Of a stretch of 64,000 nucleotides of DNA, positions 12,894 to 20,815 are shown in pieces. Origin of the DNA: Calycina herbarum (taxonomy: Eukaryota > Ascomycota > Leotiomycetes > Helotiales > Pezizellaceae). A model generated the notes under the pieces. That model had not been told where the DNA came from, made no database searches, and was given only the letters and a program-made list of their open reading frames with translations. Where the stretch lies: the NCBI GenBank assembly GCA_001414485.1, contig LLEY01000016.1, forward strand, positions 310,001 to 374,000, given 5' to 3'. A program made the translations under genes and the position numbers. Within the stretch, counting starts at the first letter, position 1. The number at the start of each line of letters is the position of its first letter.

Positions 12894-13747
12894 CAGATGA
12901 ACAGACCGCCGTATGATATTCGAATAGAATCAATAGACTAATCCTCAGTTAAGGCAAGCTTAGCTCGCTTCGAGACTTGTTACTATACAGCAGAGTAATT
13001 CTAATCTTCATTAGGCGTTCAGTCATTTGATTCTATCTTTATTCGCTCTTGTGCTCGCTATAGTTATTCTCGCCATCGTCGTGCCTGCTCTCGTCGTACC
13101 CGCTATCGTGCCTCTATCTATGTCTTAGGCAGTGTTACTCTTATCGACGTGTACGTCACCATCGCGCTATATTGTTACTATATGAACTGCTCCTAACTGC
13201 TATATCATCGTTGTATTACGTTATGATACAGTAGTAAGCTTCTCTCAGCAGTCTTTCGACGTTTACGCTCCGTCGTCTATAAAGTCATCTTCGCATTCGT
13301 CAGCAATATTACGAGAAGAAGAAATTCTTCTTAACGGCTTTAGCTGAAAATAGGAGGGGTCTATTCGAGGTAGAGTGCAAAAAGCGATGAAGTAAAAGCT
13401 GGAAGTGAAAAAGTCGAAACTTTAAGCTATAACGCAGAAGCATTGAAGGGGAAGGCCGATTTTGTTAGTGCGTACAGAGCCACTTTTTACTCTAACTTAA
13501 ATCGAAGAGCAATTTGGCAAGTATGCCCAGCCACAACCGTCGAGCCACAGATCTTATTAAAAGTTTACCGAGATTGCTATAACCACACCAGCATAGATCG
13601 CTTGATTGGAGGAGGTATCAGCCTATATCGCAATGGCGTCTGACGTGGCGCGCTCTAGCCGCCACAACACGGAGAATAGCATTCTAGCATCATAATAAGG
13701 CTTAGAAATCCATTTCTAATCGTTTCATAACTTTCAGAAGCATAATG
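12894..13747 (+). other. Transposon 3' non-coding region, moderate RIP
   Basis: Lies between the transposase stop and the conserved right-end region. It contains repeated CGTCGT/GCTCTCGTCG-like pyrimidine-rich text near 13060-13300. A 66-codon open frame at 13443-13643 has no recognisable domain and is not supported as a gene. Confidence 0.45.
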
Positions 13748-14005
13748 AGCTTGATGGTAGGGTTGCGGATCGAAGGCTCTGACTACACCATAATAAGAGG
13801 CTCTATATTATTCAGATGGGCAGCGACGACGGGAGAAAATTTTTTAGAGTTAAAAGGTGAGGGGTATTCGGGAGAGGCATATAATGTAACGGAAATCAAA
13901 ACATAAGGAAATTTTGCGACATTCGCAAATTTTGAGTCACTTGAACTCGAAGTACCTATAATTTGTTTCCTTACAGGGTGCGTTTCGCTACACAGGGACA
14001 GACGT
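13748..14005 (+). mobile_element. Transposon right end (R type) with terminal inverted repeat
   Basis: This 258-bp stretch, from AGCTTGATGGTAGGG to the terminus CAGGGACAGACGT, aligns end to end with the 258 bp at 34975-35232, the right end of the NLR-bearing unit. It is followed by TA at 14006-14007. The last ~75 bases are the inverted repeat, pairing with L-type ends such as 15998. It lies about 1.1 kb downstream of the transposase in the same orientation and is taken as that element's 3' end. Confidence 0.75.
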
Positions 14006-14130
14006 TAATATCACTTTTAATCTAAATACAGTAAAAGAAATTCATATCCAGATTCAGTAATATGTTCATCACACTATATCTCTCAATACAAGGATCTAAT
14101 AATCTCGAAATTCATCCAATTTCATTGGTC

Positions 14131-14238
14131 TGTCTCGCGACACAGGGAGTCTCGCTACGCAGGGAGGGACGTTATCATTTTTTCCGGTACGTAGGGTTTT
14201 CCGCTACGTAGGGTTTTCCGCTACGCAGGGATGGACGT
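14131..14238 (+). mobile_element. Two nested transposon right termini with 17-bp iterons
   Basis: One terminus ends AGGGAGGGACGT at 14172 before TA. A second ends GCAGGGATGGACGT at 14238 before TA. The second contains three tandem 17-base units of the type GGGTTTTCCGCTACGTA. Only tens of bases of each element remain. Confidence 0.7.
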
Positions 14239-14240
14239 TA

Positions 14241-14596
14241 TATAGATACTGGTTTATTTAAATCCCAACTGTTCAGTTTGTATCTCCTTTTATTTTTATT
14301 CAAAATAGCCGAGATAGGAATCGACAAAAATAAGCTTGAATTCTCAGTCTTTGCGCCCCGAAAAGTAAAATCACAAAACAGTCTTTAGACTAAAATGTCG
14401 AGGCCAAAATCGTTGCTAGATCAAATGGTAGCATCTCTGATACGAGATATAGAATAGAAATAGAAATAAACGGTGCCAAGTTTAGCCGCCTTCACCTAAG
14501 AAGAGTATAGATAAAAGAAAATCATATACTTCTCCGTCCCTTTTCCAGATCACCTTCTAGTTCAAATCTTAGATCATCTTCAACCAGACCCTTCAC
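14241..14596. other. Weakly mutated intergenic sequence
   Basis: Sequence with near-normal CpA/TpG content. On the minus strand, immediately after the stop of the neighbouring ORF, a 24-codon frame continues (VKGLVEDDLRFELEGD...). Nothing else is recognised. Confidence 0.4.
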
Positions 14597-15076
14597 CTAA
14601 GTCAACTTCTGTTTATAAATAGTAGAAGAAAGCTCCGGGAATGATACGTTTATTGCCTTGATGTTTTCCACCTCTTGTTGCCTCTGTGAATCTTCAATGA
14701 TCGTCGAGAGTCTTGTTTTCTGTTTATGGTCTCTCATCCATTTACCAGGATCTACTAGTATTAAATGATGCTGGCCAAGTTGCCGTTTCCTATCAAGCAA
14801 TGCATTAGATGTATCTATACAAGGAACAGCGGATGGGGCATCTTTTACAAGATTGGGTTTGCCAAGCTTATCTGTATTTCGTGGTAGAGAAATAGACACT
14901 GATCCCCTATCCACTACATCATTGTAGGGGTTAGGACTCATTGAGAAGATGTATTCGCTGTCTTTGTCGCTTTCTAGAGTGTTCCCATCGTCATCGGGAA
15001 TGCTAGCCAAGGGCTGGGGTAGATTTGCCTTTAGCTCCTTGTAGTAGTCGTGGGCAGTTTTTTTCTCAATGTTCAT
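14597..15076 (-). CDS. Hypothetical 159-residue protein, possibly a truncated or broken gene
   Basis: An open frame of 159 codons starting MNIEKKTAHDYYKELK, polar, with no signal peptide and no membrane segment. A central part is rich in Pro, Ser and Asp (SPNPYNDVVDRGS). The C-terminal half is charged and helix-like (QKTRLSTIIEDSQRQQEVENIKA). It lies in a mildly RIP-affected island between transposon ends, and its codon use looks ordinary, which favours a real gene or gene fragment. The stop is TAG, and 24 further codons continue in frame to a TGA (VKGLVEDDLRFELEGD...), so the TAG may be a mutated Gln codon. No upstream exon was confidently found. I do not recognise the family. Confidence 0.4.
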   Translation of the reverse strand: MNIEKKTAHDYYKELKANLPQPLASIPDDDGNTLESDKDSEYIFSMSPNPYNDVVDRGSVSISLPRNTDKLGKPNLVKDAPSAVPCIDTSNALLDRKRQLGQHHLILVDPGKWMRDHKQKTRLSTIIEDSQRQQEVENIKAINVSFPELSSTIYKQKLT

Positions 15077-15997
15077 TCCAACAGGTGTTTATCCCTCATG
15101 CTAAGACCATTCTACCCCCTGCAACTCCTAGGATGCTTTAAGAGTAATTTCAGCCTCATCTGAAGTCGATTTATATAGCATTGCTAGGTCGTTAAAGATG
15201 TAGAGTAAGAGCTATAGTAAACGACCAACAAATTGGAACTGCTTAGGAATCTAGACTGACATATATACTACATTGCTGTCTAGTGTGCCTCGGTACCTTC
15301 ATTTTTGGCTCCGACTGTGCATTGGTTTATACAGCCACGTTTGGAGACTCGCTAGAAGAGGGAGAACTTGAAGGGGGGGTGCCAGAAGTAGTAGTATGTC
15401 ACTTAACTGTCACAATATCAAAGGGCAAAGAATTACGACAATATCCAAGAGAGAGGAGAGAAAGCAATAGTAATACAAGATGGGAGTAATAACAAGATAT
15501 TATATCTCGGTCTCAATTGCAAATATTTTTCAACTCAAGTATAATTGAAACATAGCAGTAGTATTAAAACTAATTAGGACACAAGCTGTTCCCAAATAAT
15601 ATTTAATCTCTAATAACCGATTTTTACTACTGTTTCATTCGAGAGGAAAAAAACCAAATAAAGTTAAAATCTACCGGGACTTAGTTTCTTCTCTCTTCAG
15701 ACAGGTCTAGTCGCAACACATGTTGCTTCAACCGCCCCTAGAGCTGCTCTCTACACTACTATACAGTACACCCTTCAAAATTGTTAAGATCACAAACGCC
15801 ATTCTATATGATTTGATATTTAGAATGTTAGGCAGACGTCTCAGGTACGCTAAATTTAAACTTGGAGCCTGAAATAGCCCAGTTCAGAGCCAAAAATGGA
15901 GGCAGCCAATTCTGGACTTTGGCGAAGGCGCAGCCACCTTGAGAAGGGGCTATACTACACTGCTTAGCTATTCTAAAAATAATCTTTTCTAGTGCTA
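15077..15997. other. Intergenic sequence, no gene seen
   Basis: Near-normal dinucleotide content. A 68-codon frame at 15283-15489 has no recognisable features. No repeats or transposon ends until the TA at 15996-15997. Confidence 0.4.
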
Positions 15998-16440
15998 ACG
16001 TCTATCCCTGCGTGCCGAAAAACCCTGTGTGCCGAAAAAAATAATAGGTACTTTGACTTCAAGTATCTTAAGATTTGTGCACACCTTAATATCTCCTATA
16101 ATTTTTTACAAGTTATATTCCATGGCTATTCTTAGACATCTTAAACTCTTCCTACTAGAAAATCACGTTCGCATTGTCGCCCTCACGCCTGATTTGCCAA
16201 GAGTCTCCTTTTATATCGTAATAGGGTTCCTCTACTACAGCTCTACTACCAAGCTTATAATATCCCTAATATTTATAAAGGGGTCTTATCCGAGCTCTAA
16301 GGCCTCACACCTATGCAGGAAATCGTCATCAGCCTTGTAGCTGCTGTAGCGCGCAAATTCATACATGATCGCCACGCGGATCTATACCTCGGATCAAAGC
16401 GAGTAACGATTTTGGTTAGTGCGAAACAACCCCGCAATAT
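15998..16440 (+). mobile_element. Transposon left end (L type), second copy of the NLR-unit left end
   Basis: Starts ACGTCTATCCCTGCGTGCCG after TA. It contains two 17-base iterons and then GGTACTTTGACTTCAAGTATC. It parallels 30357-30770 over at least 378 bases with almost no length change, through GCAAATTCATACATGATCGCCAC. No NLR coding sequence follows it, and no right end of matching type was found downstream, so this copy is broken. The open frame 16029-16340 inside it is not conserved in the other copy and is not a gene. Confidence 0.8.
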
Positions 16441-16924
16441 TTACGCTGTAATTTCAATGACGCCTTAGGCATAAAGGCCAACAGCTAGAGAGACTGTGGC
16501 GCCACATCCAGCTTAATAATGACTTCAATGCCTGGCGTGGTTAGTCCAGGCACGGACGTGGGTGCTAGCCTGCGGCTCACACGAAGCTTCGAAATTGATC
16601 TAAGTAGCGGAATTTTAATTAAGAAACGTTAGAATAAGCAGTTGGTAAGTGTAAGGTAGGCGACAGAACCTCCGAATATAGAAGAAAGTATAATATTTAG
16701 TAGAAGTCGTATATTAGGGTTATATAGTCGCTAGCAAAATCGCTTTTCTGCCTTGGACACTTCAAGCATTTAAACTACGCCACTTTGCTAAGACGCTAGC
16801 TCTCCTATCCAAGACTCTGCCTGCTTACATAAGCTGTTAGCGCGATTGTAACACAGCATCGCACAATTGGTATTGGCCATTGTAGCCTTCGCACGTGAGG
16901 CTGGGCCGCTATGCATGAAACCGA
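16441..16924. other. Flank of the LINE insertion, no gene seen
   Basis: Moderately mutated sequence between the L-type end and the LINE target site. No recognisable frame. The last bases (ATGCATGAAACCG) happen to lie in frame with the LINE ORF and give it a false N-terminus. Confidence 0.4.
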
Positions 16925-16941
16925 AACCTCAAGAGAAAAGG
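16925..16941 (+). repeat. LINE target-site duplication, 5' copy
   Basis: AACCTCAAGAGAAAAGG, identical to 17721-17737 on the other side of the LINE fragment. The first two A residues could belong to the 3' tail, so the duplication is 15 to 17 bases. Confidence 0.9.
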
Positions 16942-17456
16942 CTAAGACATACCACTTGCAAGCAACTCTAAAGACGTGGATTATAAGGCAGACAAGAGCT
17001 GAGTGGGCATACAAGTGGGATCTGGAACCAAGAGGGAGAGCCACACACAAATACACTCAGAAGCCGACACACAAGATTCTACGTCTCCACCGGAGGCTAA
17101 AGAAGTGGCAAAGCTCTCTACTGATCCAGATACGCACAGAAAAGATCGGATTAAGAGATTTCATCTGGAAGAGGAACGTACCTGGGTATGACGATCCAGG
17201 ATGTGAATGCGGAGAGGGAAGACAAACTGTAGGACATATTATATTAAGATGTCGAAAATTCAAAGACCTACGACTGAGGGAATTTGGGGGGAGAAGGTGG
17301 TTAGACCTGAAGGCAATCTTGAACGAGTCCAAAACAGCCACAAAGGTAATAAGATTTATGGAACAGACGCAACTCCTTGGGCAATTTAGGAGTTGTAGTA
17401 CAGTGCAGAAAGACGAAGCGGAACGCTGGGGGGAGACTGAAGGTATAAGGACATGA
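16942..17456 (+). pseudogene. LINE ORF2 C-terminal fragment with CCHC-type zinc motif
   Basis: An open frame begins at 16911, but its first ten codons come from the target site; the LINE part starts at AKTYHLQATL. It includes KPTHKILRLHRRLKKWQSS and then C-x-C-x8-H-x4-C (CECGEGRQTVGHIILRC), the zinc-binding module that ends ORF2 of many fungal LINEs, after the RNase H region. It stops with TGA at 17454-17456. The endonuclease, reverse transcriptase and most of RNase H are absent, so the fragment is inert. Confidence 0.85.
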
Positions 17457-17602
17457 GATGGCGAGCAGAAGCGGCAGCCAAGGAACCTGATATACTCTAA
17501 AAAGATCAAGCAAAGCACTTCTTTTATACTATATATATAGTTGTAGATAGAAGCCAGATCGTCCAGTGGAGGAGGCTGCTGGTCACTGTATAGTGATGAA
17601 GT

Positions 17603-17636
17603 GAAGTACGCTTGCCAAATGCGGTAAGCGTACTTC
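17603..17636 (+). other. LINE 3' UTR hairpin 1
   Basis: A 14-bp stem (GAAGTACGCTTGCC with GGTAAGCGTACTTC, one G-T pair) closes a 6-base loop. Such stems near the LINE 3' end can be recognised by the element's reverse transcriptase; that role here is an inference. Confidence 0.75.
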
Positions 17637-17669
17637 GGCAGCTGCGCCGAAGCTGGACTACTCCGGCAT

Positions 17670-17691
17670 AGCCGCCCTACGGCGGGCGGCT
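17670..17691 (+). other. LINE 3' UTR hairpin 2
   Basis: An 8-bp stem (AGCCGCCC with GGGCGGCT) closes the loop TACGGC, about 15 bases before the repeat tail. Confidence 0.75.
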
Positions 17692-17720
17692 GGAACCGAG
17701 TATGAATAAATCAATCAATC

Positions 17721-17737
17721 AACCTCAAGAGAAAAGG
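17721..17737 (+). repeat. LINE target-site duplication, 3' copy
   Basis: AACCTCAAGAGAAAAGG directly follows the TCAATCAATC tail. The undisturbed target would have read across from 16941 to 17738. Confidence 0.9.
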
Positions 17738-18660
17738 GAAGGCAAAACCCTTAAACCCATTCCCTTCCCTTCTGTACGTGTTGACGAGTGTTGCCCCCAC
17801 CACTGATAGCGGAACCTTAGGAGACAGCTCAGACTTCAGCAGAAATGGATTCTGCTTCCAGCACTAACAACGGCCCTGTCCATAATAAGAAGGGCAGTGC
17901 TAGTACATATATGTAATATTCATGATGATCTAACCTAGAAGACTAATATCAGACAGGCAAACGCCGCATTTACATGTTTCGAACCCCCCTATCCCTACTT
18001 GCGTCCCTAAGTTCTAACTCCACTTGTAGAGCAGTTCTAGCTGACGTTAACTTAAACAACACCGCAGACCTTAGCTTTACGACCGCATTACCAAAGATCT
18101 CCACAGGGTTCTTTAACATTAGATGTCACATCAGCGTTATTATTATAAATAACCACGTCTACGCTAACACAAGCCTAACACTCGAGCAAAAATTGTTAAA
18201 GGGGATGATATTCGAGCACTCTAGACCTAATATAAAGCGTTTGATAGATGGTCAGGGTAGGAGAGCAAATATACAATTTGTAAAGATAATCACCGCTTTG
18301 GAATTTATTAGCTACATAGAAATAGGAAACGCAGGCCTTGATAACCTATATAAGTATTCTACCTACGTCGATATTATATTAGGACCTACTTCTAATATTA
18401 GCTATTTACTAGTGTAAAATCTTATTAGAGTTAACCTTACCTTAGATAAGAAGCTAAGATACCGACCTATTTACTAGAACTACTATAACATCGCTGTTCG
18501 CTTTGCCTTTTTAGCAACGGCAGACTATATAAGTTTTAAGCTAGCGCAGATACTATCGAAGCTTTTTGAATATACTAAGTTCAAATTTTAGAAGACATCT
18601 AGCATTTTAATTTATTATACCTCTTCCTTCGCTTTTAATATAGCATTTTCCCTAGCTAGA
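17738..18660 (+). pseudogene. Possible degraded gene: short N-terminal frame plus 147-codon ORF
   Basis: An ATG near 17845 opens MDSASSTNNGPVHNKKG and soon stops. An open frame at 17974-18417 (147 codons, starting MFRTPLSLLASLSSN) follows. It is Ile/Asn-rich, and its many ATA/TTA/TAT codons suggest C-to-T damage rather than a working protein. No domain is recognised, and no splice signals linking the pieces were convincing. It could be the wreck of a retroelement or host gene. The rest, to 18660, is A/T-rich without features. Confidence 0.3.
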
Positions 18661-18989
18661 TGTGACAAACCTAATCTGCTAGCCCTCTGGTAGTTATCCT
18701 TACCTGTAGCATATACAGGTGTAGCGGATAATCAGAGAAGTAAGAGGTGGTTCAATTGAAGATCTAAAGCTATAGAAGAGAAGAGAAGGAAAGAGGAGAC
18801 TTCTAGAGGTCCTATAATATAGAGATAGCCAAGGAATCGATAAGTTATAGGAATGTCGATCCGTTTGTAGAAATGGTTCCTGGCCTAGGTAGGAATGGTT
18901 CTAGGCCAGGCCAGGAATAGCAGGCTTTGCGGACGCCGGCGAGCAGCCGTACGCGAGTCACGTGCTCGGCGGTGGCCAGGTCTGTAACA
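18661..18989 (+). mobile_element. Solo LTR, 329 bp, with TSD CTAGA
   Basis: Starts TGTGACAAACC and ends GTCTGTAACA (TG...CA). It is flanked on both sides by CTAGA (18656-18660 and 18990-18994). An inverted second copy of identical length lies at 52433-52761. A solo LTR with one target duplication marks past recombination between the two LTRs of a full retrotransposon. Its internal region is not in this window as far as I can see. It is unusually GC-rich and little mutated compared with its surroundings. Confidence 0.93.
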
Positions 18990-18994
18990 CTAGA

Positions 18995-19645
18995 ACAGCT
19001 TTTCCACTGCTACGCGCTGCTACTCTTATATAAAAAGTTATTTAGAATGGAACTATTATAGCTTAAGAACAGATGATAATATATTCTACCCTTATAGATT
19101 AAAAAAGCTAGGTTAATACTTTAGAACAGCGATTCCTACAGCTCTTAGACTTAAGTATAGATAATAAGCAATAGCAGAAGCTAGTTAATTCCGTATCAAT
19201 TATCCCTACGCTAGAGAGGCGAGGGTTAGTTCCAGGAATTCTCACCTTTCAGCGTAATATTACTAGGTTTCAGGACTAAGGTGACTCCGCTTACACGTGA
19301 CATGGCGGACGCGTGTATACAGAGCGTTAGAAATCTCCAGAGCAGAAGCCGATTTTGCTAGAAGGCCTCTAGCGCGAAATATACGCTAGCGTATAAAAGC
19401 AGGGGTAACCTTTACCTCGTGATCAGCATTGCCGTCTATAACAGCTCTATAGATTAGTGTTCACAAATGTAGGTCCTATATCTTATTACGTAGCTCTTCC
19501 TAATCCTCATTTCTAACCGTTTGCAGAAGCTCGGAATTCACAATAGCAACTCCATCGAGCACCGTACTTAACATGTCTAACCCAAACTACCAAGCAATGC
19601 CTACAACAGAGCCACTCGACACTACTAACATCGTCGACGTTCCCA
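18995..19645 (+). pseudogene. Leader and first codons of a second retroelement or gene, split by the Gypsy insertion
   Basis: The plus strand contains a TATAAAAGC box near 19393 and, at 19571, an ATG opening MSNPNYQAMPTTEPLDTTNI. This frame runs to the Gypsy target site. Removing the Gypsy element and one CTTAT copy continues it into PLPSTT at 26395 before a stop. The Pro/Thr-rich start resembles a retrotransposon gag leader, but no diagnostic domain was found. Confidence 0.4.
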
Positions 19646-19650
19646 CTTAT
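19646..19650 (+). repeat. Gypsy target-site duplication, left copy (CTTAT)
   Basis: CTTAT precedes the left LTR and recurs at 26390-26394 after the right LTR, giving a perfect 5-bp duplication. Confidence 0.92.
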
Positions 19651-20083
19651 TGTAACGAAACTCAAACGAACTAAACAAAGATGACTAAGTCTCGAAGGTT
19701 GGTATGTAGTAAGAAGTATGAATGCGCCGGGTTGTTCACTTGGAAGTGAACTCGTTACTTGTATCAAAGATGTTAAACGAGATAATAAGATTGATAACTG
19801 AAGTTGAGCACGAAGCTCCTATCTAATAGCAGACGTGCCAGTCTTATATAGAACTGTAGTCCCTCGTTCTAATCGCTCTAGTCGCTCGCCCTGATCGCTT
19901 TAGTCGGCAGGCGACTTAAGCGACTTAGGCGACTAGATTACGTAATGTTCCTTACTAAAAGAAATCTATGGATTGCTTAGCTAGTCTAAGGATCCTTCTT
20001 CTATAAGAGTTTCCGATAGTGCTTAACCTGTTAGGGCGCTGCCTGGTCTTCACTCGTTATATGCTTATACGTGATTTGTAACA
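19651..20083 (-). repeat. Gypsy 3' LTR (433 bp, little mutated)
   Basis: Begins on this strand TGTAACGAAACTC and ends GATTTGTAACA. Compared with the partner at 25957-26389 it keeps CpA/TpG where the other has TpA, so nearly all differences are transitions. It contains an inner direct repeat of the type GCGACTTAAGCGACTTAGGCG. Confidence 0.93.
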
Positions 20084-20096
20084 CTATCCCCTTCTT
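20084..20096 (-). promoter_or_regulatory. Polypurine tract of the Gypsy element
   Basis: On the minus strand AAGAAGGGGATAG lies directly upstream of the 3' LTR, the position of the plus-strand primer. The outer Gypsy has AAGAAGAGAATAG at 61750-61762, the same tract with two transitions. Confidence 0.75.
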
Positions 20097-20170
20097 AGCC
20101 TAGCGTGTCTCTACGCTTAAGTACGACCTAAGAAATACCGTTAGAAGGCCAGCGGCTCTCTCTTGCTATA

Positions 20171-20815
20171 ATGTTTTTAATAACACTATCTGTAAAAGAC
20201 AAACTAAAACAAAATCGTATTAACAACGCCCTTTGTATCGATCGAGTAGGATCCGAAATGTCCCCTTATACTCGCTGTCTTACCTCTATATCCGGTTGTC
20301 GATGTATATCTATTGCTAGGGGTAAGAAATGTTCCGAGTATACTAGGAAGGGTAAAACTTGTGATATCGAGGAGTAAAATCGAATGCTCTTAATTTTTAA
20401 ATAGGAATCTCTTAACGCGTAGAAACGTCGTCTGCGGGTCGAGGAAGAGACGGCCTATCAGGCCTAAGAAAAGGCCTTTCGAGCCTAGTAGGAAGCAATG
20501 TTAAAGGTTCTCCGACTTCGAGCGTAGCAACGTCTTCTCGACGAGCGAGAACAACAGATGCTCTGTCGAGGACTCAGCACCCTTTAGGAGCTGGATGAGG
20601 CGGAGGAGAAGGAGGAAAAAGAAAAAAAAGAAGAGAAGGAAAGGAGAGAGGAGGTCGCTAGGCTGGCCGCCTACCCCACCCCTACCGCTTCCGACCCTGC
20701 TTTCGACCTAGGTCTCGATCCTGGCTTCTTCGAGGCCTTCTCTGTCGACCACTCGATGTAGGCAACCCTGGGTTTTGATAGTGGAAGTCCTAAAGTTCCT
20801 CCGAGTACTAGTTAA
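20171..20815 (+). pseudogene. Antisense accessory ORF of the Gypsy element, Cys-rich plus coiled coil
   Basis: The frame runs opposite to gag-pol, between the chromodomain and the 3' LTR. The first 68 codons are open (20171-20377; an inner ATG lies at 20258). They carry a Cys-rich block, CTRCLTS...CRCISIARGKKCSEYTRKGKTCD. After a TAA that looks like a mutated Gln codon, the same frame continues with only TAG/TAA interruptions through QESLNAQKRRL and ELDEAEEKEEKEKKEEKERR (coiled-coil-like), then an acidic Phe-rich tail (DPAFDLGLDPGFFEAF), to a TAA at 20813. The outer Gypsy carries a homologous frame at about 61170-61620. I infer a small zinc-binding, coiled-coil protein of unknown function encoded by the element on its antisense strand. 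The end overlaps the end of pol. Confidence 0.7.

Larger units (their letters stand above)
16942..17720 (+). mobile_element. 5'-truncated non-LTR retrotransposon (LINE, Tad/I-like)
   Basis: A 779-bp 3' fragment bounded by a perfect 15-17 bp duplication, the mark of target-primed insertion with 5' truncation. It holds the end of the reverse-transcriptase ORF, a 3' untranslated region with two strong hairpins, and a tail of AATAAATCAATCAATCAA, the short-repeat ending used by fungal Tad-like LINEs. RIP effects are slight, as expected for a short fragment or a young insertion. Family assignment rests on the C-terminal zinc motif and the tail. Confidence 0.88.

Noticed and set aside
16029..16340. 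103-codon frame inside the L-type end, and the 74-codon frame at 30388-30612
   Set aside because: The two L copies are homologous at DNA level, but the frame is not maintained beyond the repeat, so these are chance frames in non-coding transposon ends.
16805..17518. Several antisense and alternative-frame ORFs over the LINE
   Set aside because: They overlap the ORF2 fragment that has the C-x-C-x8-H-x4-C motif and carry no motif of their own.
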